From positions 152,720 to 216,719 of the forward strand of contig CAZFBA010000002.1 of the NCBI GenBank assembly GCA_964517135.1: 64,000 nt of DNA. The letters run 5' to 3'. Source of the DNA: CAZFBA01 sp964517135. Lineage in GTDB: Bacteria > Cyanobacteriota > Vampirovibrionia > JBFMGH01. A program made the position numbers and the translations under genes. The notes beneath the pieces are model-generated. The model searched no databases, was not told where the DNA came from, and worked only from the letters and a program-made list of their open reading frames with translations. Positions 32,650-42,200 of the stretch are shown here, one piece after another; position 1 is the first letter of the stretch; each line of letters starts with the position of its first letter.

Positions 32650-33518
32650 AGTTGTTTCTTTACATATTGACTGACATATTTTGAAAGAGGTATTAAGGCT
32701 TGTTTTTCAGCTTTTTCAAATCCGGGTGTTGAATTCAATTCAAGTATTTTAGGTCCTTCATTAGTTATAAGAAAATCTATACAGCAAAATGAAAGATTAA
32801 AACAATTATTTGCTCTTAAAGCAAGTTCAGAGATGGTGTTATCAATTTCTATTTGCTGAATATAGCCACCACAGTGAGTATTTGATCTGAAATCTATCAG
32901 GTTTTGCCTTCTGGCAGAGCCGATTATTTTATTATCTAGAATGTAAACTCTTATGTCAGAATATTCAGGAGTTGTTTCAAAATATTCCTGAATAATTAAA
33001 TCTTCGCCAAGCAGGCTGATAGTATCTATAATGCCGTTAAGAGCATTAAGAGAATCGGCTATCATAATACCTTTACCCTGAGATCCTCTGGTGAGTTTAG
33101 CTATTACAGGGAATCCATTTAATTTTTCAACAAGCTTTTCTATTCCTTCAGAAGTTTTTACCAAAAATGATTCAGGTATTGGCAGGTTATTATTGAGTAA
33201 TGTATTATAAACCTGATATTTATCTCTACTTTTTAAGAGATTTTGAGATGTATTTAGAGTTTTAATGCCTGCTTTTTCAAGTATTTCCAGAATATAAATG
33301 CCATAATAATGAGAAGCTGAACCTATTCTTGGAATTACAAAATCAATATTTTCTAATGTTTTTCCTTTAAATGTAACAATATAGTTATCAATATACCTGC
33401 CAGCGTTACACTCCAGTGGATTAATGACTGTAACATTAATTCCTTCAAGCTTTAGGGCTTTTTCTAATGCATTTGTAGAATAAATATAAGGACTTTTTGA
33501 AAGAATAACAGTGTTCAT
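32625..33518 (-). CDS. RimK-family ATP-grasp ligase
   Basis: 297 residues. Pre-ATP-grasp domain to about residue 95 (VIPRIGSASHYYGIYILEIL), then the ATP-grasp core: LKSRDKYQVYNTLLNNNLPI, FPVIAKLTRGSQGKGIMIAD, IQEYFETTPEYSDIRVYILD, and the metal-binding end KILELNSTPGFEKAE. RimK-like enzymes ligate amino acids (often Glu) to proteins, peptides or small molecules. The partner substrate is unknown; pairing with a GT9 gene is a cell-surface hint only. No strong ribosome site before ATG 33518. Confidence 0.9.
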   Translation of the reverse strand: MNTVILSKSPYIYSTNALEKALKLEGINVTVINPLECNAGRYIDNYIVTFKGKTLENIDFVIPRIGSASHYYGIYILEILEKAGIKTLNTSQNLLKSRDKYQVYNTLLNNNLPIPESFLVKTSEGIEKLVEKLNGFPVIAKLTRGSQGKGIMIADSLNALNGIIDTISLLGEDLIIQEYFETTPEYSDIRVYILDNKIIGSARRQNLIDFRSNTHCGGYIQQIEIDNTISELALRANNCFNLSFCCIDFLITNEGPKILELNSTPGFEKAEKQALIPLSKYVSQYVKKQLCLTGTTI

Positions 33519-33644
33519 TGACTGATAATATCCAGAATAAGTAGGTAAAATGAAAAATATTGTGATTGCAAAAACGCTAAATTTAGCTTATCAGAATAAT
33601 TAGAACAAAAACAATTTAGTTATTTGTTTAGCAAAAGGCAGATA

Positions 33645-34799
33645 TCACTTTTTCTTTTTATCTATTTGATCAATAAGAGCTTCGACTGAGGTTGTGAAAT
33701 GTCTTTTATTGAAGTGTTTTAGAATATTATGATCGGCTTCAAATGTTATAGATGGTATATTTAATGTTTCTTTTAGCTTTTTAGATAATCCATAAATGTT
33801 GTCACAATTGCGTTTGCAGGAAAGAGAATGATGAAAAAGAATACCATCGATATTCCATTCCTGGATCATCTTACTTAAATATTTAAATTTTTCTTCTTCT
33901 GTCAGGTTTATGAACAGTTCTGTGTAGGTTTTAGCTATACTGGTGAGTGGATCTTCTATATCCATATTAAAAATCCAGCTTGAAGTGTAGGTAGAATTAA
34001 CAATACAGGCATTCAGGCTGTTAAAAAAATTTGACATGTATCTAAGCCTACCCCAAACGGGTAATCCGCACCATAAAAGTCTGTATTGCTTATGATTGAT
34101 GGCTTTTATCTTCTTTGATTGAATCTCTTCTAATAGTTTTTGATAATATTGAACAGTTTCTTTTTCTCCTCTTTGCGTAACTGCCGGTCCCATTTTTATA
34201 CACAGGTCGAAGAAATTAAGAGGAGATGGGTTATTTTTTGTCAATTCATGAATTTTTTGCCAGTATTTTGAGATTTCTATTGAGTTTTTAAGAACTTCCT
34301 GGAATAACTGTTTATCAAATTGAATATCAAAGTGATTTTCTATAGATTTAATTAGTTTATTTTGTTGTTTTTTTATTGATTCGATAACAGTTGTATTGTT
34401 TTTTTCTATACAATGAGGTGTTTCAATACCGAATGCCGGTACTTTATACTTTTCTGCATAATAAAGAAGCCAGTGTTTTATTTCTATGCATTGATTTGTA
34501 TTATATACAATTAGATCAGGTGCTTGCCATTCATTAATAAGATATTTATTTTGTATGTTAGCTCCTATATCAGAAAGCATATAACTACAACAATTCTCAT
34601 TATATCCTGTTATTGTTGATGTTTTGTTTATAAATTTATGTTCTTCTCTTTTTATACCAATAATTGCAGCATGGTTTTCAGGGTAAAATAGCTGCAAGTT
34701 TAATCCTTTAAGTAATTCAGCAGGTGACATGCTTGAAGCAAAACAGTTTAGTCTTTTCTTTGTTTGTTTGGTTTTTTTGTTTTTTTGATAATAACACAT
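33645..34799 (-). CDS. 2-hydroxyacyl-CoA dehydratase / benzoyl-CoA reductase family subunit
   Basis: 384 residues. Family marks: SMSPAELLKGLNLQLFYPEN near the N-terminus, a central GLPVWGRLRYMSNFFNSLNA, and SCKRNCDNIYGLSKKLKETL followed by IPSITFEADHN. These are typical of HgdB/FldB/BcrC-type subunits, whose cysteines hold an iron-sulfur cluster. No partner subunit or HgdC-type activator ATPase is adjacent, which is unusual. The assigned ATG (34797-34799) lies inside the 16-bp palindrome and has no ribosome site; the real start may be downstream. Confidence 0.8.
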   Translation of the reverse strand: MCYYQKNKKTKQTKKRLNCFASSMSPAELLKGLNLQLFYPENHAAIIGIKREEHKFINKTSTITGYNENCCSYMLSDIGANIQNKYLINEWQAPDLIVYNTNQCIEIKHWLLYYAEKYKVPAFGIETPHCIEKNNTTVIESIKKQQNKLIKSIENHFDIQFDKQLFQEVLKNSIEISKYWQKIHELTKNNPSPLNFFDLCIKMGPAVTQRGEKETVQYYQKLLEEIQSKKIKAINHKQYRLLWCGLPVWGRLRYMSNFFNSLNACIVNSTYTSSWIFNMDIEDPLTSIAKTYTELFINLTEEEKFKYLSKMIQEWNIDGILFHHSLSCKRNCDNIYGLSKKLKETLNIPSITFEADHNILKHFNKRHFTTSVEALIDQIDKKKK

Positions 34800-34807
34800 A
34801 TGTATTA
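34792..34807. promoter_or_regulatory. 16-bp near-palindrome TAACACATATGTATTA, site 2
   Basis: Overlaps the presumed start of the dehydratase-like gene and lies 171 nt before the TPR gene at 34978. Operator-like position. Confidence 0.5.
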
Positions 34808-34977
34808 ATATCTTAAACTTTCTTGTAAAACTTATATTTTAACCTGAATTATCATGAAAACATAACTTTTAAAAATAAATTGACAGGAAATAGCTAACGA
34901 CCTAGAACAATTTTTATGTATCTGTTAAAGTATATTAGTGTTTATTTTATTATTAAAGAATAAGTGAAATAGTTGAT

Positions 34978-36792
34978 ATGACAGAAAATAAAGAAATAGA
35001 AACTCTAAAAAGAAAAGCTTCTCAATTATTTGATAAAGAATGTTATAATGAAAGTGCTGAAATATTTGAATCTATATTGAAATTGATTCCGGAAGATCTT
35101 GATATAATTTATAATCTGGGTTTGTGTTACTTAAATCAGGAAAAATTTAATTCTGCTCAAAAATACTTTGAAAAAGCTTTAAAAATAAAAAACGTAGATG
35201 CAAAATCTTATGCAAAACTGGGTTTTATTCACTATCAAAATGATAATCTTGAGCAAGCAGAGCAATATTATTTAAAAGCAATATCACTGGATTCTGAAAA
35301 TGTAGATTATTACAATGGCCTGGCTAACACTTATGATGAACTGGGTGAATATGAAGAGGCAATAGAAACTTATAAAAAAGCTATAAAAATGAAACCAGAT
35401 GAAGCAATGCTATATTTCAATCTAGCAATGACTGGTGAGAAAACAAATGATATTGATATGGCTATTGATAGTTACATTAAAGCTGTTGAACTTGATGAAG
35501 ATAATTATCAGGCTTATTTTAACCTTGCCAATATTTTTGATGATATTCAGGATTATGATCAAGCCATAGAGTATTATTCAAAATACCTTAAGTTTGAACC
35601 TGAGGAACTCAATGCTAACTATAATATGGGTCTGGCAATGCTGAATAGTGGTAAATTTAATGAAGCAAAAACAATTTTTAAAGGCATTCTTGCTTTTGCA
35701 CCCGATGATCTTGACACATTAATTGCGCTTTCAAGAATGAGTATGAGTGAAGACAATAATGAAGAAGCTATAAATTATTTAGAAAAAGCATTAAAAACAG
35801 AAAATGAAGATGAAACACTTTATTATGAACTGGCAAGCCTTTATTTGAATTTGCCTGATCTGGATAAAGCTACATCCCTTCTTGAAAGATCATTACAGCT
35901 GAACCCTGAATTTGTTGAATCTCTTATAATGCTGGGAAATATTTCAGCAGAAATCAAGAATGATGACCATGAAGCTTTAAAATATTTCCAGCAGGCTGAA
36001 AAAATTGATACTGAAAATGAAGAAATACTACTGAAACAGGCTATGATCTATAACAAACTGGAAGACTACGACAGGGCATTAACCTGTTTAGAGCAGTCAG
36101 TTAAGTTAAATCCAGATAATATTGAGGCTTTAAAAGAGCTAGCTTTTCTATACCTGGAGCAGAAAGAAGATTTTGATAGATCAATAACCTGTTTAAACAG
36201 GGTTTTAGAAATTAATCCTGGTGATATTGATACACTTTATTATCTTGGTGTGGCCTATGAATCCAGAGAAGACCTTAATAAAGCTCTGGATGCATATACA
36301 AAACTTGTTAATATACAACCTGATAATAGTATAGCTTATTTTAATATAGGAAGCATTTACTATACAATGCAAAAGCCTGAAAAAGCTGTAGAATATTTTG
36401 AAAAGTACCTTATCTATAATTCTACAGATTTTGAGGCCCATAATGTTGCAGGTAATATATATAAAGAACTTAGTGATTATAAAAAGGCATATGAACACTA
36501 TGAAATGGCTCTTAATCTTGATAAAGAATATGCTATAGCACACTATAACCTTGCTGATCTTTATGAAACAATAGATAATAAAGAAAAAGCGGTTGAACAT
36601 TATAAGAATTCCATAAGCTATGACCCTGATTTCATTCCGGCCTATAATAATCTTGCCCTTCTATACAGCGAACAGAGAAAACATAACCTTGCAATAGACT
36701 GTTTACAAAAAGCTCTCAACATTGATCCAGAAAATGAGCTTACTAATGAAAACTTTAAAGCCATTCAGCAACAAATTCGGAAAGACTCTTAA
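34978..36792 (+). CDS. Large TPR-repeat protein (cytoplasmic)
   Basis: 604 residues, about 17 tetratricopeptide repeats of 34 residues, seen as recurring A-x-x-Y-x-x-x-A and D-x-x-N/D-P patterns (for example ALKYFQQAEKIDTENEE and AIEYYSKYLKFEPEELNANY). No signal peptide and no catalytic domain. TPR superhelices bind protein or peptide partners. It is followed 17 nt later by a second TPR gene that carries an export signal, so the two probably act as a cytoplasmic/exported pair. No strong ribosome site precedes ATG 34978. Confidence 0.9.
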   Translation: MTENKEIETLKRKASQLFDKECYNESAEIFESILKLIPEDLDIIYNLGLCYLNQEKFNSAQKYFEKALKIKNVDAKSYAKLGFIHYQNDNLEQAEQYYLKAISLDSENVDYYNGLANTYDELGEYEEAIETYKKAIKMKPDEAMLYFNLAMTGEKTNDIDMAIDSYIKAVELDEDNYQAYFNLANIFDDIQDYDQAIEYYSKYLKFEPEELNANYNMGLAMLNSGKFNEAKTIFKGILAFAPDDLDTLIALSRMSMSEDNNEEAINYLEKALKTENEDETLYYELASLYLNLPDLDKATSLLERSLQLNPEFVESLIMLGNISAEIKNDDHEALKYFQQAEKIDTENEEILLKQAMIYNKLEDYDRALTCLEQSVKLNPDNIEALKELAFLYLEQKEDFDRSITCLNRVLEINPGDIDTLYYLGVAYESREDLNKALDAYTKLVNIQPDNSIAYFNIGSIYYTMQKPEKAVEYFEKYLIYNSTDFEAHNVAGNIYKELSDYKKAYEHYEMALNLDKEYAIAHYNLADLYETIDNKEKAVEHYKNSISYDPDFIPAYNNLALLYSEQRKHNLAIDCLQKALNIDPENELTNENFKAIQQQIRKDS

Positions 36793-36809
36793 ACATAAAA
36801 GGATATTCT

Positions 36810-38933
36810 ATGAAAAGAAAAGCCTTCTTAATAATTGTTTTGGTGGTTTTATTAACTGCAAACACCTCTTGTTCAAAGAATTTTAAGCATGATGTATCTA
36901 TTACAAAGAATAAAATTGCAGTCACAATAAACTCTAACAATGCTAAAGCCTATCAAAATATGGGAATTTCTTACTATAAGAAGGGTAATTTAGACAAAGC
37001 TCTTGAAAATATTGATAAAGCCCTTAAAATTGATAATAAACTTCTTGAAGCAACAAGGTATAAAGGTAATATCTATTATGATCGTAATGATATTATAAAA
37101 GCTCTTGAACTATATAATAAAGCTATCATTATAAACCCGGATGATGCTAACACATATTATAATTTGAGTCTTGCTTATGAGATAACAGGAGATTTTGAAA
37201 AGGCTATTGAATCTATTAATAAAGCAATTGATCTGGATAATAAGAATGCTGAATACTATTACAGACTGGGTAGAATTCTTGATTTTACCAATAATATTGA
37301 GGAAGCCATCAAAAAATATGAGAAATCCATTGAACTTGACCCTGATTTTATCAAATCATATGTCGCTATTGCTAATATCTATGACTATAAGGGTGATTTC
37401 AAACGTGCCATGGAAATGTATAATAGAGCTTTAAAAAAAGATCCTAAAAATAGCCTTGTATACTACAATATTGGGGTTGCCTATAATGGTCAAAAGCAAT
37501 ATGATGAAGCGCTAAAAAACTATCAAATATCTATTAAACACGATCCAAAATTTTCTTATGCCCTTAATAGTATCGGTCTTATCTATATGGATCAGAAAAA
37601 AGAGTATGATAAAGCGATAGAATACTTTAAAAAGGTAATCAAAGTGGATCCAGAGCTTGACGAAGGCTATTATAACCTGGGTCTGGCCTATTATAAAAAA
37701 GGAGAAAATGTACTGGCCCTGGATTTTTTCAAAAAGGCGCTTGAGCTTAACCCGGCTGATATTAACTATCATTTAAGTATTGCAGCTACTTATGAAGTAC
37801 AAAGGTCTTTTAATAAGGCTATTGAGCATTATAAACAGGCTTTAAATATTGACCCTTCTAATATGGATGCTTTTAATTCGCTTAGTATTGTTTATACTAA
37901 AGCAGGACAAACTCATGAAGCTATAGAATATTATGAAAATATCATTAAAGAACATCCCGGACGCCTGGAAGCTTATTATAATACAGGTGTATTATATAAT
38001 GCGCTGGGTGAAACCGCTAAAGCACAGGAAATGTTTGAAAAAGCTATAAAGCAAAACACTGAATATGCAGATGGTTACCTGGGTTTGGCCAACCTGTATG
38101 ATGAAAAGGGTGATTTTAACAAAGCTATCGAATATTATCAAAAATCTTTAAAGTATAATCCAGATGATTATTTCACCTATTATCATATGGGCATTGCTTA
38201 TCAAAGAAAAAAAGACCTTAAAAAAGCTGTGGATATGTTTAAAAAGTCTCTCATTATCAATCCTGAATATGCAAAGGCTTATGTTAACCTGGGTTATATA
38301 TATGGAGAAGAGCTCAATGATCCTGATACCGCTATCAAGTTGTATCAAAATGCAATATCCATTGACCCTAATATGCATAAAACTTACTATTATCTCGGCC
38401 TGGCCTACGCAAGAAAAAACCAGCATGATAAAGCAGTCGAACAATACAATAAAACGCTATCTTTGAATCCTAATTATTATTATGCTTATTATAATCTTGG
38501 TAATGCTTATTATCATCTAAAAGATTATGACAAAGCTTTAGAAGCTCATCAGGAATATATAAAATATGATGAAACAGATATTTCAGCCCTGACAGCTCTG
38601 GCAATGACCTATTTAGAAAAAAAACAGCCTGATAAAACTCTGGAATACTATAATAAAGTTCTATCTATTGCACCTTTAGACCCTGATACATACTATAATA
38701 TTGGTATTTTTTATGCTGAACAGGGTAATACCTCTAAAGCAATGGAACATTACAAGAAAGCTATAAAGTATAATCCTGATTTTGCGCTGGCATACAATAA
38801 TCTTGCTCTTCTTTATGAAGATAATAAACAGTATAACCAGGCTCTTGAAAACTATGAACGTGGGCTAAAAGCTGATCCGGGAAATGAATTGCTAAAAAAT
38901 AATATTAAAGTACTAAAAGCTAAAATGAAATAG
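36810..38933 (+). CDS. Large TPR-repeat protein with signal peptide, possible lipoprotein
   Basis: 707 residues. AAAAGGA precedes ATG. MKRKAFLIIVLVVLLTANTS is followed by Cys21; the sequence before it (ANTSC) deviates from the lipobox because Asn sits where Leu is expected, so lipidation is uncertain. The rest is about 19 TPRs, highly regular (YNPDFALAYNNLALLYEDN). Lys/Asn/Tyr-rich. Probably a periplasmic or membrane-tethered scaffold. Repeats of the two TPR genes resemble each other, suggesting duplication. Confidence 0.9.
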   Translation: MKRKAFLIIVLVVLLTANTSCSKNFKHDVSITKNKIAVTINSNNAKAYQNMGISYYKKGNLDKALENIDKALKIDNKLLEATRYKGNIYYDRNDIIKALELYNKAIIINPDDANTYYNLSLAYEITGDFEKAIESINKAIDLDNKNAEYYYRLGRILDFTNNIEEAIKKYEKSIELDPDFIKSYVAIANIYDYKGDFKRAMEMYNRALKKDPKNSLVYYNIGVAYNGQKQYDEALKNYQISIKHDPKFSYALNSIGLIYMDQKKEYDKAIEYFKKVIKVDPELDEGYYNLGLAYYKKGENVLALDFFKKALELNPADINYHLSIAATYEVQRSFNKAIEHYKQALNIDPSNMDAFNSLSIVYTKAGQTHEAIEYYENIIKEHPGRLEAYYNTGVLYNALGETAKAQEMFEKAIKQNTEYADGYLGLANLYDEKGDFNKAIEYYQKSLKYNPDDYFTYYHMGIAYQRKKDLKKAVDMFKKSLIINPEYAKAYVNLGYIYGEELNDPDTAIKLYQNAISIDPNMHKTYYYLGLAYARKNQHDKAVEQYNKTLSLNPNYYYAYYNLGNAYYHLKDYDKALEAHQEYIKYDETDISALTALAMTYLEKKQPDKTLEYYNKVLSIAPLDPDTYYNIGIFYAEQGNTSKAMEHYKKAIKYNPDFALAYNNLALLYEDNKQYNQALENYERGLKADPGNELLKNNIKVLKAKMK

Positions 38934-38945
38934 CCATAAAATTTT

Positions 38946-39284
38946 TTAATCTTTAAAATCAGGTATAAAATTGGTTAAAAAAGCCATACTGGCACTAATA
39001 ATAGGATTTATTACTAAACCCCAGAAATGTATAAAAATACAAATACAAATAGTATGGTAAAAGACTAAATTGCATATTATATAAGCGATATACATCCAAA
39101 AAGCAGCGTTAGCCCCTATTGTTAGTGCTTTTATGGCAGAAGGTTTGTTGAAAGTAAAGCGATAAGCCCACAATACTATTACACCTGAGAAAGCATATAG
39201 AATTGTAAACTGTTTTGACAATCCTATATAAAATATAAACAGTAAAAATAATCCCAGGACAACTGTTCCAGCATTTAGTTTCAT
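38946..39284 (-). CDS. Small membrane protein
   Basis: 112 residues with about four hydrophobic segments (7-23, 27-43, 58-75, 80-103). No family recognised. Convergent with the TPR pair, 12 nt between stop codons. Helices are consistent with an inner-membrane protein; function unknown. Confidence 0.7.
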   Translation of the reverse strand: MKLNAGTVVLGLFLLFIFYIGLSKQFTILYAFSGVIVLWAYRFTFNKPSAIKALTIGANAAFWMYIAYIICNLVFYHTICICIFIHFWGLVINPIISASMAFLTNFIPDFKD

Positions 39285-39881
39285 TTTAAATCCTAATTTT
39301 GAAGATGTTTTTATTTTAACATTTAGTGACAGTATGTGAAAAATAAGTTTTTAACGAATAATTCAAAGGAACAATCAGATCTGGTACTAAACATATGTGT
39401 TACTATACAAATAAAAGATTAAAAAGCTCTTTATGCCTCTATTTACGACTTTTTTAAGGGTTAATAACAAAATTATCCAGATTGTTTAAAAATGTTAATA
39501 TTATAACCTTATTTGTTAAGGTCTTATATGCTCTAAAAACCCTATCAATTCAACCTGATACACCAAAAGTAGTAACTCTCTCCTTCTGTTATGGGATTTT
39601 AAAATATTCTATAACCATTAATAATAATAATAGCGATGGGGTGTATTTACTATAATAAACATCAGATAAGTATAAACCTGCAATGAATAACTGATAAAAT
39701 TGAGTTTTAAGGAGCTGGTATTATTATAAATCTCACACATCAATGTTTATAATCAGACAGGACAACAATGAGTAATAAACTTCTGATATATTAACCTGAA
39801 AAGAAGTTTTATCCTACATATTTTATCTTAGAAAAGAGAAATTAAATTTAATCCTGCTACAAACAAAAGAGGAAAGGAAAT
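39285..39881. other. 597-bp intergenic region upstream of the diguanylate cyclase
   Basis: AT-rich; contains the diverged palindrome at 39387-39402. No coding frame with a ribosome site was seen. AGAGGAAAGG at about 39869-39878 serves the next gene. Confidence 0.5.
39387..39402. promoter_or_regulatory. Diverged copy of the 16-bp palindrome
   Basis: CTAAACATATGTGTTA, the reverse orientation of TAACACATATGTATTA with three mismatches; it keeps the ACATATGTGT core. Confidence 0.4.
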
Positions 39882-40886
39882 ATGAACACTACAGTTCTTC
39901 AAAAACCTAATACCATAACTTCTTTTCGTAATAACAAACCTGTAAAACCTGTTACAAAAGTTGTGGTAGTAGAGGATGATGAAAGTATCCTTGAGCTAAT
40001 TTATTTTGCGCTTAAGAAAAAAGGTTATGAAGTAAAAACATACAACAATGCGCTGCCAGCACTGGATAATATTAATATAGATAAGCCTGATATCGTTATT
40101 TCAGATATCATGATGCCCGGTATGGATGGCATAGAGTTTTGTAAACATGTTAAGAATGCCCATAAAGAGATCTATTTTATTATTTTAACAGCTAAAGACA
40201 CTATAGAAGATAAAGTTGAAGGTCTTGATATGGGTGCTGATGAATATATTACAAAGCCTTTTGACTTTATGGAACTTATAGCCAGAGTGAAAGCTGCTGA
40301 ACGTATTATTGAAAATCAGAAACAGCTTGTATACCTTAATGAAAAACTTGAAAAACTGGCTGATACTGATGAACTAACCCGGCTTAAAAATAGAAGATAT
40401 TTTCAAAACGAAGTACCAAAAGAAATTGAACGATCCAGTCGTTATGGACATACAGTATCTATCATAATGCTGGACATTGATAATTTTAAAATTATCAATG
40501 ATAATGAAGGTCACCAGGCAGGAGATAAAGCTTTACAGGCTGTATCACAGATTATAAAAAATTCTACTCGTGAATCTGACATAATTTGTCGCTATGGTGG
40601 TGAAGAATTTGTGGTTTTCTTGCCTGAAACAAACCCTAAAAATGCTTTTAAAGTTGCTGAAAAGATCAGAAGGAACATAGAAAAAACAGATGCAAACTTT
40701 ATAGGTCTCAGCAAGCCTCTTACTGTTAGTGCAGGTATTGCTATTAAGACGCCACATATGAAGATAAGCCTTAAAGAACTGGTTGAACAGGCTGATAAAG
40801 CTATGTATACTGCTAAACGCAGCGGTAAAAACAAAACCGTTATCTATAAATGGTTTAAAGTAAATGATTTAAAAAATGTTCACTAA
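39882..40886 (+). CDS. Response regulator with GGDEF domain (diguanylate cyclase)
   Basis: 334 residues. Receiver domain about 25-140, with acidic pocket EDDE (31-34), phospho-acceptor Asp75 in VISDIMMPG, and the conserved Lys in YITKPFD. GGDEF domain about 160-328, active-site RYGGEEF (GGEEF at 239-243), metal-binding DIDNFKIINDNEGH. The inhibitory site RxxD (RESD, 230-233) stands exactly five residues before GGEEF, so product inhibition by c-di-GMP is expected. It makes c-di-GMP on phosphorylation by an unknown kinase. This is the WspR/PleD-like plan, plausible for control of motility and pili in this region. GAGGAAAGG precedes ATG. Confidence 0.95.
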   Translation: MNTTVLQKPNTITSFRNNKPVKPVTKVVVVEDDESILELIYFALKKKGYEVKTYNNALPALDNINIDKPDIVISDIMMPGMDGIEFCKHVKNAHKEIYFIILTAKDTIEDKVEGLDMGADEYITKPFDFMELIARVKAAERIIENQKQLVYLNEKLEKLADTDELTRLKNRRYFQNEVPKEIERSSRYGHTVSIIMLDIDNFKIINDNEGHQAGDKALQAVSQIIKNSTRESDIICRYGGEEFVVFLPETNPKNAFKVAEKIRRNIEKTDANFIGLSKPLTVSAGIAIKTPHMKISLKELVEQADKAMYTAKRSGKNKTVIYKWFKVNDLKNVH

Positions 40887-40920
40887 CTTTTCAGTTTTAT
40901 TTGTTGTTTGCGATCCAGAG

Positions 40921-40943
40921 AAGCGCAGGGTGCGCTTTTTTTT
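40921..40943 (+). terminator. Intrinsic terminator of the diguanylate cyclase gene
   Basis: AAGCGCA GGG TGCGCTT followed by at least six T, 35 nt after the stop codon. Textbook rho-independent terminator. Confidence 0.92.
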
Positions 40944-41139
40944 AAAATTTAATCTTAAAACCCTTTCTATAAAAGCAAAAAGACCAATAAACAGCTGCAA
41001 AAAAATTTTTTCAAAATAAATGCTTAAATTTTCTTTACAAACCGTTCCAAAAATAAAATTAGTTGTTTTTATATAATTACAAGACAATTCCTCTAAATAA
41101 ATTCCGTAATCTCTCTACTCTCTCATATAAGGTTTCAAC

Positions 41140-41163
41140 ATTCCCGGAAGGGAATTTTTTTTT
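41140..41163 (+). terminator. Second plus-strand terminator without an obvious gene
   Basis: ATTCCC GGAA GGGAAT followed by T-run, 200 nt beyond the previous terminator. No plausible coding frame lies between the two, which raises the possibility of a small RNA at about 40950-41163. The rest of the 40887-41355 spacer is AT-rich with nothing else recognised. Confidence 0.75.
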
Positions 41164-41355
41164 GAAAATTAGTTCAGTGAATAAATTTTTTTTGTTAGAA
41201 ACCTCATCATACTTATATATAAGTATTTTACAGAGCATTGTTCTTTTTCTGGTATTTACAGAAATAAAAGCAGATTATTTATAAGAAAACCTTTTTAGCT
41301 TTCAATAAAAAGAAAAGAAGTAAATCAGAAACATTCTAAAGCAATGCTCTAAAGA

Positions 41356-41778
41356 TTAAAATTTGCTAGCAATGGATCTAATTAGCATACCTTTATCCAT
41401 ACCCGGATTAAAAATGCCGCTGTTTCCATTTTTATCAAACTGCCAGTTGAATTTTTCTTTACATTCAAACTCAAAAGAATCTTCTGTTAGTTTAACAGAA
41501 TAAGAATCTCCCATAGCAGGTGGTTTATCTAATTTAATAGCAATTTCTTTAAAGAAATTAACGAGAAATTCAAGAACTTTAGGTGAATTTATTTTTCCCT
41601 GAGCTTTAATGACGTTATCTTTGCGTGCAATTTCAAAAAAATCTGCTTCATTAGATAACTTAACCATTGCATCAGTAGTAAAAAACATAAATCTATCCTG
41701 ATCATCACTGGTTTTAACAGTTTTATCAGGAGTTTTCAATGTGCCTGCAAAGTGAATATTATCGATTTTGTTTAACAT
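41356..41778 (-). CDS. Uncharacterised protein
   Basis: 140 residues, no signal or membrane segment, mixed alpha/beta composition. GAGGGAG precedes ATG at 41778. Early NIHFAGTL segment similar to LAFTG in the HIRAN protein. No family recognised. The C-terminal half (SYSVKLTEDSFEFECKEKFN) looks like beta strands. Monocistronic. Confidence 0.7.
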   Translation of the reverse strand: MLNKIDNIHFAGTLKTPDKTVKTSDDQDRFMFFTTDAMVKLSNEADFFEIARKDNVIKAQGKINSPKVLEFLVNFFKEIAIKLDKPPAMGDSYSVKLTEDSFEFECKEKFNWQFDKNGNSGIFNPGMDKGMLIRSIASKF

Positions 41779-42003
41779 TTAAACCGCTCCCTCAAATATT
41801 TATAATCTCTCTCTAATAAATCTCCCTCAAAAATTGTTACACCTTTGTTTGGTTAGTTCAATTTATTGTATCCATAAATTACAAATTATTACAAAAATCG
41901 AATATAACAAAGAACATTAAAAAACTTCTGACAACAGTTTTTCACAACCTTATTTCAGGTATCCAAATACTTTGTGTGTTTGTTTTGTTGTTTATGAAGA
42001 AAC

Positions 42004-42019
42004 TAACACATATGTATTA
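42004..42019. promoter_or_regulatory. 16-bp near-palindrome TAACACATATGTATTA, site 3
   Basis: Upstream of the 140-residue gene (start 41778) and downstream of the glutamate-synthase-like gene. Identical at all 16 positions to the sites at 31539 and 34792. Confidence 0.45.
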
Positions 42020-42146
42020 ATACCTTATTATTAACCTCTAAATCTATAGATAAATTTGAAATGTAAGACCAAGTAATACCTTAAAAAATTTGCGATTTTC
42101 AAAAATTTAAAATCTGTCTTTAATCAAGCTATATAAACCTGAAAAC

Positions 42147-42175
42147 AGAAAAAAGGGCGGCTAATGTAGCCGCCC
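42147..42175 (-). terminator. Intrinsic terminator after the glutamate-synthase-like gene
   Basis: Minus strand GGGCGGCTA CAT TAGCCGCCC followed by TTTTTTCTG, 26 nt after the stop codon. Confidence 0.92.
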
Positions 42176-42200
42176 CTGATTTTTAATTTATTATGTTAGT

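Noticed and set aside
41063..41284. 73-residue plus-strand open frame
   Set aside because: It runs straight through the terminator hairpin at 41140-41163 and lacks a ribosome site.
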